DNA of 55,992 nt from Actinomycetota bacterium. GTDB lineage: Bacteria; Actinomycetota; Actinomycetes; Actinomycetales; Microbacteriaceae. The stretch covers positions 1-55,992 of the forward strand of contig JAUZFR010000119.1 of the NCBI GenBank assembly GCA_030840335.1, written 5' to 3'. Below, one piece after another: positions 7,527-16,566 of this stretch (the stretch's first letter is position 1; each line of letters begins with the position of its first letter). Below the pieces are notes generated by a model, which was not told the DNA's origin, did no database searches, and worked only from the letters and a program-made list of their open reading frames with translations. The position numbers were made by a program, and so were the translations under genes.

Positions 7527-8750
7527 GTGGAGTACACCGTGGTGCTCGTCGGCTCCCTCGACACCAAGAGCGCTGAAAACGACTATGTCCGGCAGCTCAT
7601 TGAAAACGCCGGGGTAAGGGCTCTTGTCGTAGACACGAGCGTGCTGGGCGAGCCCGGCTTCACCCCCGACATCACCCGTTCAGAAGTCGCTGCGGCAGGT
7701 GGCGGCGACCACGCTGACCTCGTCTCCGCCCATGATCGCGGCCACGCCCTGACGGTGATGGCCGCCGGCGCTGCAAAGATCGTGGCGCAGCTGCAGAGCG
7801 AGGGACGGATCGACGGCGCGATTGCGATCGGCGGCACGGGCGGAACGTCGATAGCGGCAACGGCTTTTCGTGAGCTGCCTCTTGGCTTTCCTAAACTCAT
7901 CGTTTCGACAGCCGCCTCCGGGAACACCGAGGCGTACATCGGTGACACCGACCTCATCCTCGTTCCGAGCATTGTGGATGTTGCGGGCCTGAACCGAATC
8001 TCGACCCGGATCATGGCGAATGCCGTTGCAGCGCTCGTGGGCATGGTGACCAGCGAAGCGGAACCGGTTGGTGCCGAGTCACTGCGACCCATCGTCGCTG
8101 CCAGCATGTTCGGCGTGACGACACCGTGCGTGACAGAAGCCCGGCGGTTGCTTGAGGAACGGGGATACGAGGTGCTCGTCTTTCACATGACAGGATCCGG
8201 CGGACGCGCGCTCGAGTCTCTCATCAGCAAAGGCGTTTTCGCGGGAGTGCTGGACGTCACCACCACCGAACTTGCGGATCACCTGGTCGGAGGGGTATTC
8301 GACGCGGGGAGCGAACGTCTGACGGCGGCCGGCGCGCTCGGTATCCCGCAAGTGGTGTCGGTGGGCGCCCTCGACATGGTGAACTTCGGACCGCCTGACA
8401 CCGTGCCGAAGCAGTTCGCCGGCCGCACACTCTACGAACACAATTCGAGCGTCACTCTGATGCGCACGACACCGGAGGAATGCGCCCAACTCGGCTCAGA
8501 AATCGCCCGCAAGCTGGCGGCTGCCACTGGGAGCACCGCCCTGTTCCTGCCACTTCGTGGTATCTCGGCCATCGCCATGGAAGGCGAGCCCTTCTATGAC
8601 GCCGATGCCGACGAGCGCCTGTTTGCGAGCATCCGCGAGGGCCTTGTCGGTAGTGGCGTCACAGTAACCGAACTTGACACCGACATCAACGACCCAGCCT
8701 TCGCACTCGCGATGGTTGACGCCCTCGATGCGGCTATCAAGTCGTCGTAA
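7527..8750 (+). CDS. Tm-1-like ATP-binding domain protein (UPF0261)
   Basis: A 407-residue protein. The open frame reaches 7407, but the GTG at 7527 follows an AAAGG ribosome site and gives the family's normal start (VEYTVVLVGSLDTKSAE). It matches the UPF0261 family, the bacterial counterpart of the N-terminal half of the tomato antiviral protein Tm-1: GSLDTK near the N-terminus, a Gly-rich IGGTGGTS loop, STAASGNTEAYIG and a conserved DMVNFGPPD segment. The biochemical role is unsettled in the literature I know. The PEP-hydrolase-family gene 49 bp downstream corresponds to the C-terminal half of Tm-1, so the two products are likely a functional pair. Confidence 0.9.
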   Translation: MEYTVVLVGSLDTKSAENDYVRQLIENAGVRALVVDTSVLGEPGFTPDITRSEVAAAGGGDHADLVSAHDRGHALTVMAAGAAKIVAQLQSEGRIDGAIAIGGTGGTSIAATAFRELPLGFPKLIVSTAASGNTEAYIGDTDLILVPSIVDVAGLNRISTRIMANAVAALVGMVTSEAEPVGAESLRPIVAASMFGVTTPCVTEARRLLEERGYEVLVFHMTGSGGRALESLISKGVFAGVLDVTTTELADHLVGGVFDAGSERLTAAGALGIPQVVSVGALDMVNFGPPDTVPKQFAGRTLYEHNSSVTLMRTTPEECAQLGSEIARKLAAATGSTALFLPLRGISAIAMEGEPFYDADADERLFASIREGLVGSGVTVTELDTDINDPAFALAMVDALDAAIKSS

Positions 8751-8799
8751 CTACAGCTGACTCCGCTTCTCCACCGGCCAAACGATCAAGGACAACCTC

Positions 8800-9630
8800 A
8801 TGCCCCTCTTCCCTCGCGCAGAACTCCTCGCCCGATTCGAAAGCAAGATTGCCGAGGGGAAACCACTCGTTGGAGCAGGAGCGGGCACGGGCCTCTCAGC
8901 CAAGTGCGAGGAGGCGGGCGGTGTTGACCTCATTGTCATTTACAACTCCGGCCGATTCCGGATGGCGGGGCGAGGATCGCTCGCCGGTCTCCTCGCCTAC
9001 GGGAACGCAAACGAGCTCGTCGTCGAAATGGGTCGCGAGGTTCTTCCCGTCGTCAGGAACGTGCCCGTCCTCGCCGGGGTCAACGGCACAGATCCGTTCT
9101 TCGAGCCGATCCAAATGCTCCGAAAGCTCAGGGACATGGGATTCTCGGGAGTGCAGAATTTTCCGACTGTCGGTCTCATCGACGGCAACTTCCGCGCCAA
9201 CCTCGAAGAGACCGGAATGAGCTACGACCTGGAAGTCGACCTGATTGCGCGCGCTCACGACGAAGACCTCTTGACGACTCCCTATGTTTTCTCCTCAGAG
9301 GAGGCGATCAAGATGACCAAGGCGGGCGCGGACATCATCGTGTGCCACATGGGGCTCACGACCGGCGGAAGCATCGGAGCCCACACCGCAAGGACTCTGG
9401 ATGACTGTGTCACTCTCGCCACGGAGTGGGCGGCCGCCGCGCATTCGGTGCGGTCGGACGTGATCGTGCTCGTCCACGGAGGGCCGGTCGCGGAGCCGGC
9501 AGATGCCGAATTCGTGCTGCAAAACGCTATCGGCCTTCACGGCTTTTATGGTGCCTCATCCATGGAGCGGCTGCCCACCGAGCAGGCCATCACAGAGCGG
9601 GTGCGGCAATACACGAACCTCAGCCTCTGA
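8800..9630 (+). CDS. phosphoenolpyruvate hydrolase family TIM-barrel protein
   Basis: A 276-residue protein of the PEP_hydrolase/TIM-barrel signal-transduction family. Visible family features are [13 protein letters not shown] near the N-terminus, [24 protein letters not shown], the [13 protein letters not shown] strand and loop, and the C-terminal GASSMERLP. It follows the Tm-1-like gene in the same direction. The two families are often neighbours in bacteria, and the same two modules are fused in plant and fungal proteins, which supports a joint role. Despite the family name no reaction is firmly established for most members; a carbon-carbon lyase or hydrolase acting on a small keto acid is plausible. 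Confidence 0.88.
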   Translation: MPLFPRAELLARFESKIAEGKPLVGAGAGTGLSAKCEEAGGVDLIVIYNSGRFRMAGRGSLAGLLAYGNANELVVEMGREVLPVVRNVPVLAGVNGTDPFFEPIQMLRKLRDMGFSGVQNFPTVGLIDGNFRANLEETGMSYDLEVDLIARAHDEDLLTTPYVFSSEEAIKMTKAGADIIVCHMGLTTGGSIGAHTARTLDDCVTLATEWAAAAHSVRSDVIVLVHGGPVAEPADAEFVLQNAIGLHGFYGASSMERLPTEQAITERVRQYTNLSL

Positions 9631-9649
9631 GACGTACAGTACTGCTCGG

Positions 9650-9967
9650 CTATAGCCCTTCCGCGATCCGTTTGATCGCGGCCAGACGGCGCTCCCATTC
9701 TGCGCCGATGCGGTCGAGGCTTCGCGCGGTCTCACTCAGTTGCGCGCCGAGCACGCGGTAACGCAGTTCGCGGCCGACGCGCACGGATTCCACGAGTTGG
9801 ACATCCTGCAGCACGGCGAGGTGCTTGGCGATTGCCTGACGGGTCACCGGGAGCCTCTCGGCGAGAGCCGACGCCGACGCGTCACCCTCGCCGAGGGCCA
9901 CCAGGATGCTCCACCGGGTTTCGTCGCCGAGAGCAGCGAAAACCGGAACGAGGGTGTTCGTGGTCAC
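9650..9967 (-). CDS. ArsR-family transcriptional regulator
   Basis: A 105-residue winged-helix repressor. The GTG at 9967 is chosen because it overlaps the stop of the upstream SRPBCC gene as GTGA and gives the usual ArsR start (FAALGDETRWSILVALG). The recognition helix region reads PVTRQAIAKHLAVLQD, and no metal-binding Cys motif is present, so it resembles the non-metal ArsR group that is paired with SRPBCC/AHSA1 proteins. It is co-transcribed with the SRPBCC gene. It probably represses its own operon through the twin dyads at 10466-10517. Confidence 0.9.
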   Translation of the reverse strand: MTTNTLVPVFAALGDETRWSILVALGEGDASASALAERLPVTRQAIAKHLAVLQDVQLVESVRVGRELRYRVLGAQLSETARSLDRIGAEWERRLAAIKRIAEGL

Positions 9968-10440
9968 GATCCGCTCTCGAGGTAGGCGACCAGTTCGTCC
10001 AGCTCCGAGTCCCATCCGCCGCGGTTACTCTCCATGCTCGCGGCCGGGTCGGCCAGAGTGGCGAACCCCGATTCGACGACAGTGAGCTGCGTTCCGCCCT
10101 CGATCGGTTCGAGCGTGAAGCGGAACACCGTCGAGTGGTCGGGGTCGAGTGGGTCGATCGCGCGAGCGTTGTCGTTGCCCCAGCGGTAGGCGATCATCCG
10201 GGGCGGGTCGAGTTCCTCAATGCGCACCGGGAAGTCGCCGTAACCATCGAAAGAGAAGACGCCGCCAGCGCCGGCGACGACCTCGTCAAGCACTGCGCCC
10301 TGGCCAAACCACTGCGTGATGAGCTCAGCTTGAGTGATCGCGGCCCACACCTTCTCGATCGGAGCCGCGATGGAGATTGTGCGCCTCACCGTGAATTCGC
10401 CGCTGTCGACGACGGCGGGCTGATTTGAGGTCATGGTCAT
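9964..10440 (-). CDS. SRPBCC domain protein (AHSA1-like)
   Basis: A 158-residue START/Bet v1-like protein; the core begins RRTISIAAPIEKVWAAIT and contains the WFGQG loop and a C-terminal helix (GGWDSELDELVAYL). AHSA1-like SRPBCC proteins form a hydrophobic cavity that binds small lipophilic ligands. The ATG at 10440 has AAAGGA 8 nt upstream; an ATG at 10434 is a weaker alternative. It forms a two-gene operon with the ArsR regulator, a very common pairing. The ligand is unknown. Confidence 0.9.
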   Translation of the reverse strand: MTMTSNQPAVVDSGEFTVRRTISIAAPIEKVWAAITQAELITQWFGQGAVLDEVVAGAGGVFSFDGYGDFPVRIEELDPPRMIAYRWGNDNARAIDPLDPDHSTVFRFTLEPIEGGTQLTVVESGFATLADPAASMESNRGGWDSELDELVAYLESGS

Positions 10441-10465
10441 GATTCTGTTCCTTTCGGTCGGTTAC

Positions 10466-10517
10466 TGCAACCACATAGTTGCATTAACCCAGCCGAAAGC
10501 GCAACCCCAGAGTTGCA
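10466..10517. promoter_or_regulatory. two matching dyads upstream of the SRPBCC-arsR operon
   Basis: GCAAC-6 bp-GTTGC occurs at 10467-10482 and again at 10501-10516. The 17-bp blocks GCAACCnCAnAGTTGCA agree at 15 positions and lie 34 bp apart, about three helical turns. They begin about 27 bp before the operon start codon and overlap plausible -35 (TTGCGC) and -10 (TATGTG) elements on the leftward strand. The best candidate ligand is the operon's own ArsR repressor. Confidence 0.6.
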
Positions 10518-10522
10518 GGTGC

Positions 10523-11077
10523 TCAACCCCCGAACGACACGTCCTTTGTCGCCATGACTGCCGCAGTGCGACCGGGCGCGGCCTGGTATTGCCAGTAGAG
10601 GTTGGTGTGCGCGATGACCTTGTCAGGCGGCGGAGCACCCCACTCGGTGAGATCTTCGGTCGTGTGCGCGTCACCGACGAGCGTCACGTCGTACCCACGC
10701 ACAAACGCACCATGAATCGTGGACCGGATGCACTCATCCGTCTGCGCGCCGGTCACGATGAGGCGCCCGACGGCTGCGTTCGCCAGCACCTCCTCCAGGT
10801 TCGTGTCTTCGAAGGAGTCGCCGAACGTCTTGTGTACGAGGGGCTCCGACTCCTGGCGTGCCAGCTCTGGAACGTACTGCCAGGCGTCACTCCCCTTTTC
10901 CAACTGATTGTCGGAATGCTGCACCCAGACAATCGGCACACTCTCGTCGCGGGCTTTGTCGACGAGTGCACTGATGTTGGCGACGACCGCGTCGCGCTCG
11001 AACGCATCCGCCACGACGCCCTGCTGCACGTCGATCACCAGCAACGCGTCGTTGGGTCGATCTGAAAGCGTGGTCAT
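10523..11077 (-). CDS. isochorismatase-family cysteine hydrolase
   Basis: A 184-residue cysteine hydrolase. The catalytic triad of the family is visible: Asp in LLVIDVQQG, Lys in VHKTFGDSF and Cys in GAQTDECIRSTIHGAF. Family members hydrolyse small amides or related compounds (nicotinamide, N-carbamoyl compounds, ureidoacrylate and others); the motifs do not tell which. The ATG at 11077 has a GAGGAG ribosome site. It is a single gene whose end lies just past the operator region of the SRPBCC operon. Confidence 0.9.
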   Translation of the reverse strand: MTTLSDRPNDALLVIDVQQGVVADAFERDAVVANISALVDKARDESVPIVWVQHSDNQLEKGSDAWQYVPELARQESEPLVHKTFGDSFEDTNLEEVLANAAVGRLIVTGAQTDECIRSTIHGAFVRGYDVTLVGDAHTTEDLTEWGAPPPDKVIAHTNLYWQYQAAPGRTAAVMATKDVSFGG

Positions 11078-11168
11078 GTCAATCTCCTCTGCTGTTCGAA
11101 CGCGCTGTTGTCGCGTTAATCACGCTAGGCAGTTCCACCGACAATCGCTACTGGTCGCATACTGACGT

Positions 11169-11561
11169 ATGCCTGTTGCCGAACGTCCGACCCGGTGCCC
11201 GTGCCTCAGCGGACTCCCCTACTCGGACTGCTGTGAACCATTTCACCTCGGCACCGACGCCGCGCCAACCGCCGAACGCCTGATGCGCTCGCGATACTCG
11301 GCGTTTGCGATCGGCGACGCGCCCTACCTGCTCGAGAGCTGGCATCCGATCACTCGTCCGAGGACGCTCGAACTCGATCGGTCCATAGAGTGGCTGAGCC
11401 TCACGATCATCGGCCGCACCGGCGGAGGGATGCTGGATACCATCGGAACGGTCGAGTTCGTGGCGAGATACCGCTCGGACGGCCAGCGCGGCGAGCAACA
11501 CGAGAACAGCACCTTTGTTCGCGAGGATCGGCGCTGGTTCTATGTTTCGGCGGCCGACTGA
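11169..11561 (+). CDS. YchJ family protein with SEC-C zinc motif
   Basis: A 130-residue protein. The N-terminus carries the SEC-C motif (CPCLSGLPYSDCCEPFH), which binds one zinc, followed by the YchJ signature MRSRYSAFAIGDAPYLLESW and WLSLTI, and the NTF2-like half ending FVREDRRWFYVS. YchJ proteins are widespread and of uncertain function. The gene stands alone and converges on the Nudix gene, 19 bp away. Confidence 0.9.
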   Translation: MPVAERPTRCPCLSGLPYSDCCEPFHLGTDAAPTAERLMRSRYSAFAIGDAPYLLESWHPITRPRTLELDRSIEWLSLTIIGRTGGGMLDTIGTVEFVARYRSDGQRGEQHENSTFVREDRRWFYVSAAD

Positions 11562-11580
11562 CACGTGATCGTGACGACGA

Positions 11581-12042
11581 TCAGCCCATTCGAAGAGCGT
11601 CGGCGAGTACTTCGTCGATCCACTCGAAACGATCGAGTTGCGTGACTTCCTCGGCCGTAAACCAGCCGACGCGATCGATTTCGTCTTCCTCGAGTGCGCC
11701 AATCTCCGACGTGAGCCGAGCCCGATAGGCGACCAGCACGTACGAGACCACATCGCCATTCGGATACCTCGCGGTGTGGTGTGGCCCGCCATATGCACCG
11801 ACGAGCCCAAGAACTTCGGCGTCGGCACCGAGCTCCTCGCGGATCTCTCGAACGACGGCGTCGTGCGGCGCCTCCTCGGGTTCAATTGCGCCACCGATGA
11901 ACCCCCAGCGCTTAGACGGCAGGTGACTGCCCAGCAGTACGCGACCCTGATCATCGAGAATCACCGCGCTCGCCCCCGGGAGCAGCAGAAGATCGTGGCC
12001 GACTTGTGCGCGAAGCCGATGTACGTAGTCGGATGAACCCAT
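11581..12042 (-). CDS. Nudix hydrolase
   Basis: A 153-residue Nudix protein. The Nudix box is complete (GGAIEPEEAPHDAVVREIRE followed by ELGA), giving the metal-binding REUxEE group. The sequence before it (SAVILDDQGRVLLGSHLPS) and the GPHHTARYPNGD loop suggest an ADP-sugar or nucleotide substrate, but specificity cannot be read. The upstream frame is longer; the ATG at 12042 fits the usual N-terminus. It is divergent from the 2H phosphoesterase gene with only 40 bp between starts, so the promoters must overlap. Confidence 0.88.
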   Translation of the reverse strand: MGSSDYVHRLRAQVGHDLLLLPGASAVILDDQGRVLLGSHLPSKRWGFIGGAIEPEEAPHDAVVREIREELGADAEVLGLVGAYGGPHHTARYPNGDVVSYVLVAYRARLTSEIGALEEDEIDRVGWFTAEEVTQLDRFEWIDEVLADALRMG

Positions 12043-12082
12043 GACATCACGGTACCTGCGCAAACTGCATACGATCGACCGC

Positions 12083-12559
12083 ATGCCCAGGTACGTTGCA
12101 GTGCTCCCCCTGACACCACTTCGCGTCGGCGACGGCTTCACGGTCAGCGCCTGGCCGCTGCACGTGACGATCGTGCCGACCTTCGACAGCCAATTGGATG
12201 CGAAGGATGTCGGCCAACAGCTTGCGGCCGCAGCATCCGGAACTCGAGCCATCGACATCGTCGTCGGTGGGGAGGCCATGTTCGGGACAAACGCCAACGT
12301 GAGCGTCGCACTCGTTCGAACCTCCCCCGAACTGACGTTGCTGCATTCGCGACTGCTGTCAGGAATGGTTTCGATCGGTGCGAGTTTTAACTCGCCCGAA
12401 TACGTCGGTGGCGGCTATCGCCCGCACATCACGGCGACGAAACGGTCTGGAGCGGCGGCAGACGACCAGCTGCATCTGACGCAAATCGCTCTCGTGGACA
12501 TGGAACCGTTTGGGGATGCCGGCCATCGCCGCGTCGTGTGGACGCTACCCCTGGCGTAG
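12083..12559 (+). CDS. 2'-5' RNA ligase family protein (2H phosphoesterase)
   Basis: A 158-residue protein with both signature HxT motifs: HVT in WPLHVTIVPTF near residue 30 and HIT in YRPHITATKR near residue 115. Two such motifs define the 2H phosphoesterase fold, whose members cleave or seal 2',3'-cyclic or 2'-5' phosphodiester bonds. The ATG at 12083 places the fold's first strand (RYVAVLPL) at the N-terminus; an upstream in-frame ATG at 12041 would overlap the Nudix start and is less likely. It is divergent from the Nudix hydrolase gene. Confidence 0.85.
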   Translation: MPRYVAVLPLTPLRVGDGFTVSAWPLHVTIVPTFDSQLDAKDVGQQLAAAASGTRAIDIVVGGEAMFGTNANVSVALVRTSPELTLLHSRLLSGMVSIGASFNSPEYVGGGYRPHITATKRSGAAADDQLHLTQIALVDMEPFGDAGHRRVVWTLPLA

Positions 12560-12633
12560 GCATTCAGCCCTGACCCGCGTTTCCGCGGCTTTCAGTTCTT
12601 GTAGTGTGCCAAGTGGCAGCAAAGGAGCGCAGG

Positions 12634-13917
12634 ATGACGACCAGCATCGGTCGGGACACCCAGTCGGCGATCTACCGAAACGGAGCGATCGGTCGAGCCC
12701 CGCTCGTTCCGGCGGCCTGGCCAGCCCTCGAGGAGATGGCTCGTCGTGAGATGTCCCGCGAGGCCTGGGCGTACGTCGCGGGCTCCGCCGGGACCGAACG
12801 CACGGCCGATTCCAACCTCGAGGCGTTCGATCGCAGGCGAATCGTGCCCCGGATGCTCCGCGATGTTTCCACGCGCGACCTCTCGATCAATCTCTTCGGA
12901 AAGCACTACTCCTCCCCCGTGATCGCCGCTCCAGTCGGTGTACTCGAACTGGTGCACAAGGACGCGGACCTCGGAATCGCCAGGGCCGCATCCGCTCTCG
13001 GCATTCCGTATGTCGCATCCAATCAGGCCTCAATCCGAATGGAAGACGTTTTCGCGGCGACTCCCGGTTCTCCGCACTGGTTCCAGCTCTACTGGAGCAG
13101 TTCGGATGAACTCGTCGAGAGCCTGGTCTCGCGGGCGGAGAACTCGGGTGCGGAGGCTATCGTCATTACCCTTGACACCCACACGCTGGGCTGGCGCCCA
13201 CGCGACCTGGACGCGGCCTACCTGCCGTTTGCCCACGGAATGGGGATCGCGCAATACACGAGCGACCCGGTGTTCCAGAGACTGGTCGCCGATCGGGTGG
13301 CGGCGGCTCCCCCGCGCGCGAAGGCGCCGATCACCTCCGCCTCGGTGCGCACTCTCGTCGACATGACCCGTTCGTATCCCGGGCGCTTCGGCGCAAACCT
13401 GCGCTCGCCGCTCCCTCGCGCGGCGGTCGAGACCTTCCTCGAGGTCTTCTCGAAATCGTCGCTCACCTGGGAAAACCTTGCCTTTGTGCGAAGCCGCACC
13501 ACACTGCCAATCCTGCTGAAGGGAATTCAGCATCCGGATGACGCGGAGCTCGCGCTGGCCTATGGAGCCGACGGCATCATCGTGAGTAACCACGGCGGCA
13601 GGCAACTGGATGGCGCGATCGCATCCCTCGACGCGCTGCCCGCGATTGTTCGGCGGGTAGCCGGACGCGCACCGGTGCTCTTCGACAGCGGCATCCGCTC
13701 GGGGAGCGATGTGCTGATCGCACTTGCGCTCGGCGCGGCTGCAGTGCTCATCGGCCGTCCGTGGATCTACGGACTCGTTATTGCGGGCGCCGCCGGGGCC
13801 GAGGCGGTACTCCGAAACATCATCGCCGAATTCGATCTCGCGCTCGCGCTGAGCGGCAACACGAGCGTTTCTGAGCTGGCAACAACGACCATCTGGCGAA
13901 AGGACACCCATGGCTGA
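12634..13917 (+). CDS. FMN-dependent alpha-hydroxy-acid oxidase (lactate monooxygenase/oxidase-like)
   Basis: A 427-residue flavoprotein of the glycolate/lactate oxidase family. The catalytic His-Arg pair is in [12 protein letters not shown], the flavin-binding Lys in ILLKGIQ, and the FMN phosphate loop in [10 protein letters not shown] and IGRPWIYG. The ATG at 12634 follows GGAG at 6 nt. The length and the N-terminal segment [11 protein letters not shown] are closest to the lactate 2-monooxygenase / L-lactate oxidase branch. It overlaps glpK by 8 bp, so the two are translated from one mRNA, linking hydroxy-acid oxidation with glycerol use. Confidence 0.88.
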   Translation: MTTSIGRDTQSAIYRNGAIGRAPLVPAAWPALEEMARREMSREAWAYVAGSAGTERTADSNLEAFDRRRIVPRMLRDVSTRDLSINLFGKHYSSPVIAAPVGVLELVHKDADLGIARAASALGIPYVASNQASIRMEDVFAATPGSPHWFQLYWSSSDELVESLVSRAENSGAEAIVITLDTHTLGWRPRDLDAAYLPFAHGMGIAQYTSDPVFQRLVADRVAAAPPRAKAPITSASVRTLVDMTRSYPGRFGANLRSPLPRAAVETFLEVFSKSSLTWENLAFVRSRTTLPILLKGIQHPDDAELALAYGADGIIVSNHGGRQLDGAIASLDALPAIVRRVAGRAPVLFDSGIRSGSDVLIALALGAAAVLIGRPWIYGLVIAGAAGAEAVLRNIIAEFDLALALSGNTSVSELATTTIWRKDTHG

Positions 13918-15421
13918 CTACGTTCTCGCGATCGACCAGGGCACCACGAGTACGCGCGCGATCGTATTCGACCATGCCGGCGCGATTGTCAACGTCGGTC
14001 AGCTCGAACATACCCAGTACTTTCCGAAGGCCGGCTGGGTCGAACACGACGCAACCGAGATCTGGAACAACACACGAGAAGTGATCGGGATGGCTCTTGG
14101 CCGGGCGAATATCACTCGGCACGACATCGCAGCGATCGGCATCACGAACCAACGCGAGACAACCGTCGTCTGGGATCGGACCACCGGCGAACCCGTCTAC
14201 AACGCGATCGTCTGGCAGGACACCCGCACTCAGCCCATCGCCGATCGCATAGCGGCTGGCAATCCCGACCGGTACCGCGAACGAGTCGGGCTTCCGCTCG
14301 CCACCTATTTCTCGGGAACCAAGATCGCCTGGATTCTCGAAAACGTCGACGGTGCTCGCGAGAGAGCCGAAGCGGGCGACCTGCTGTTCGGCACAACGGA
14401 CACCTGGGTGCTCTGGAACCTGACCGGAGGCACGGCCGGTGGAGTACACGCGACTGATGTGACGAACGCCTCCCGCACACTGTTTATGGACCTGGAAACC
14501 CTGCAGTGGGACGACGCGATCCTTCGGGACTTCGGCGTTCCGCGATCGATGCTGCCCGACATCCGCAGCTCGTCAGAGGTCTTCGGCACCGCCGAGGCGT
14601 CCAGCCTGCTGCGTGAGGTACCGATCGCGGGAATCCTCGGGGACCAGCAGGCAGCAACCTTCGGACAGGCAGCCTTCGAAGCGGGCGAATCCAAGAATAC
14701 CTATGGCACGGGCAACTTCCTCATCGTCAATACCGGGGAGGCGATCGTCCATTCGTCCAACGGCCTTCTCACGACAGTCGCCTACCGGCTGGGTGAGGAT
14801 GCGCCGCGCTATGCCCTTGAGGGGTCCGTCGCCGTAACCGGATCGCTCGTGCAGTGGCTCCGCGACAATCTCGGACTGATCCGCGACGCGAGCGAGGTCG
14901 AGGCGCTCGCCGCCAGCGTCGACGATAACGGCGGCGCATACATCGTGCCCGCCTTCTCCGGGCTCTTCGCCCCGTACTGGCGCCCGGATGCGCGCGGCGC
15001 GATCGTTGGATTGACCCGCTTCATCACCAAAGCGCACCTCGCGAGGGCCGCGCTCGAATCCACCGCCTTCCAGAGCCGCGAGGTGCTGGATGCCGCGAAT
15101 GCCGACAGCGATGCCGATATCACCGAGCTACGAGTAGATGGTGGAATGACCGCCAACGAGTTGCTCATGCAGTTTCAGGCAGACGTGCTCGGACTTCCCG
15201 TGGTGCGGCCCGTTGTGGCTGAGACGACCGCGCTCGGCGCGGCGTATGCCGCAGGGCTTGCGGTTGGTTTCTGGAAGAATCTCGACGAGTTGCGCGCGAA
15301 CTGGCGCGAGGACCGGCGCTGGGAACCGAGAATCAACGCCGACGAGCGAGCGAAGCTGTTGCGCAACTGGAAGAAGGCCGTCACGCGCACCTTCGACTGG
15401 GTCGACGACGACGACAGCTAG
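13910..15421 (+). CDS. glpK: glycerol kinase
   Basis: A 503-residue FGGY-family kinase that makes glycerol 3-phosphate from glycerol and ATP. It has the N-terminal phosphate loop [13 protein letters not shown], the glycerol-site segments [12 protein letters not shown] and [10 protein letters not shown], and the C-terminal ATPase motif [13 protein letters not shown]. Length equals that of standard GlpK. The start overlaps the upstream FMN oxidase gene by 8 bp. It converges with trpD, the two stop codons sharing the CTAG palindrome at the junction. No glpF or glpD lies in the window. Confidence 0.96.
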   Translation: MADYVLAIDQGTTSTRAIVFDHAGAIVNVGQLEHTQYFPKAGWVEHDATEIWNNTREVIGMALGRANITRHDIAAIGITNQRETTVVWDRTTGEPVYNAIVWQDTRTQPIADRIAAGNPDRYRERVGLPLATYFSGTKIAWILENVDGARERAEAGDLLFGTTDTWVLWNLTGGTAGGVHATDVTNASRTLFMDLETLQWDDAILRDFGVPRSMLPDIRSSSEVFGTAEASSLLREVPIAGILGDQQAATFGQAAFEAGESKNTYGTGNFLIVNTGEAIVHSSNGLLTTVAYRLGEDAPRYALEGSVAVTGSLVQWLRDNLGLIRDASEVEALAASVDDNGGAYIVPAFSGLFAPYWRPDARGAIVGLTRFITKAHLARAALESTAFQSREVLDAANADSDADITELRVDGGMTANELLMQFQADVLGLPVVRPVVAETTALGAAYAAGLAVGFWKNLDELRANWREDRRWEPRINADERAKLLRNWKKAVTRTFDWVDDDDS

Positions 15422-16485
15422 GGCGTCGCTCCCCTGTTCGTCGCAGCGACCCACTGGTCGAGCTTCGCCGCCGCCGCACCCGAGTCGACCGCTTCGGCCG
15501 CAACGGCGATTCCGGTCCGGAGGCGGTCGACGATCGGCACGCGGATCAGTTCGGGGTTCTTTGCGAGATCGAAGGCAACGAGGCCCGCTGCCGCGTTCAG
15601 GAGGACGATGTCGCGCACGGGGCCACTCGTACCGGCCAGAACCGCGCGCGCCACTCCGGCGTTGTGTGTGGCATCCGCCCCTAAAAGGCTCTGGATTTCC
15701 GCGCGTGGGATCCCGAGATCAGTGGGGTTCAGGTCGTGCTCGGTGACGAACCCGCGGGACACCTCCCAGATATGGCTGTGCCCGGTGGTCGTCAGCTTGT
15801 CGATTCCGTCGTCACCGCGGTAGACGAGTGCCGTGGCGCCGCGCGTTTGGAACACTCCGACCATGAGCGGTACGCGTTCGAGACTCGCGACACCCACCGC
15901 AGACGCCTCCGGTCGTGCCGGGTTGCAGAGGGGGCCGAGGATGTTGAAGAGAGTGGAGATGCCGAGTTCCTTGCGAGTCGGCCCCGCGTGACGGAAACCC
16001 GGATGAAACAGCGCGGCGTAGGCGAACGTGATCCCGGTTTCTTTCAGCACTTCCGCGACCCGCGCTGGATCGATATCCAAATTGAGCCCGAGTGCGCCCA
16101 GCACGTCAGAGGCGCCCGAGGCGGAACTGGCCCCGCGATTGCCATGCTTGACGACCGGCACGCCTGTGGCAGCAGCGATAACGGATGCGATCGATGAGAT
16201 GTTGAGCACCGCCCCATACGGGTCTCCCCCGGTGCCGACGATGTCGAGAACCATCGGATCGACATCCAGCGGAAGCGCGTTGGCGAGAACGGCGTCGCGA
16301 AATCCGACGATCTCGTCGACGGTCTCGCCCTTGATCCTCAGCGCAACGAGCAGTCCGCCCAGTTGCGCGGATGTCGCCTCCCCCGCCATCACGCTCTGCA
16401 TAGCCCACGTCGACTCGCTGATCGAGAGATCCGAGCCTTCTACAAGGTGGCTGAGAATAGATGGCCAAGTCGGTAACGAAGACAT
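15418..16485 (-). CDS. trpD: anthranilate phosphoribosyltransferase
   Basis: A 355-residue enzyme of tryptophan synthesis that joins anthranilate to PRPP. The PRPP-binding loop [25 protein letters not shown] and the second metal-site region are present. The ATG at 16485 is taken, with AGGA 8 nt upstream; the longer frame would run into ctaE. It stands alone, away from other trp genes, beside the cytochrome oxidase operon, the same order found in mycobacteria. Confidence 0.95.
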   Translation of the reverse strand: MSSLPTWPSILSHLVEGSDLSISESTWAMQSVMAGEATSAQLGGLLVALRIKGETVDEIVGFRDAVLANALPLDVDPMVLDIVGTGGDPYGAVLNISSIASVIAAATGVPVVKHGNRGASSASGASDVLGALGLNLDIDPARVAEVLKETGITFAYAALFHPGFRHAGPTRKELGISTLFNILGPLCNPARPEASAVGVASLERVPLMVGVFQTRGATALVYRGDDGIDKLTTTGHSHIWEVSRGFVTEHDLNPTDLGIPRAEIQSLLGADATHNAGVARAVLAGTSGPVRDIVLLNAAAGLVAFDLAKNPELIRVPIVDRLRTGIAVAAEAVDSGAAAAKLDQWVAATNRGATP

Positions 16486-16552
16486 GACCCAAATCCTAAC
16501 GATTGGTCGTCGACTGGCGGCCGGAATGGAAGATTGGGCCGTCGTTATCGGA

Positions 16553-16566
16553 CATAATGGAGGAGT
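16553..16566 (+). promoter_or_regulatory. possible -10 element placing the ctaE start codon at the transcript's first base
   Basis: CATAAT at 16553-16558 matches the -10 consensus at five of six bases. A transcript starting 6-7 nt later would begin at the GTG start codon of ctaE (16565). The GGAGG at 16559-16563 is only 1 nt before the GTG, too close for normal Shine-Dalgarno use. Confidence 0.4.
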
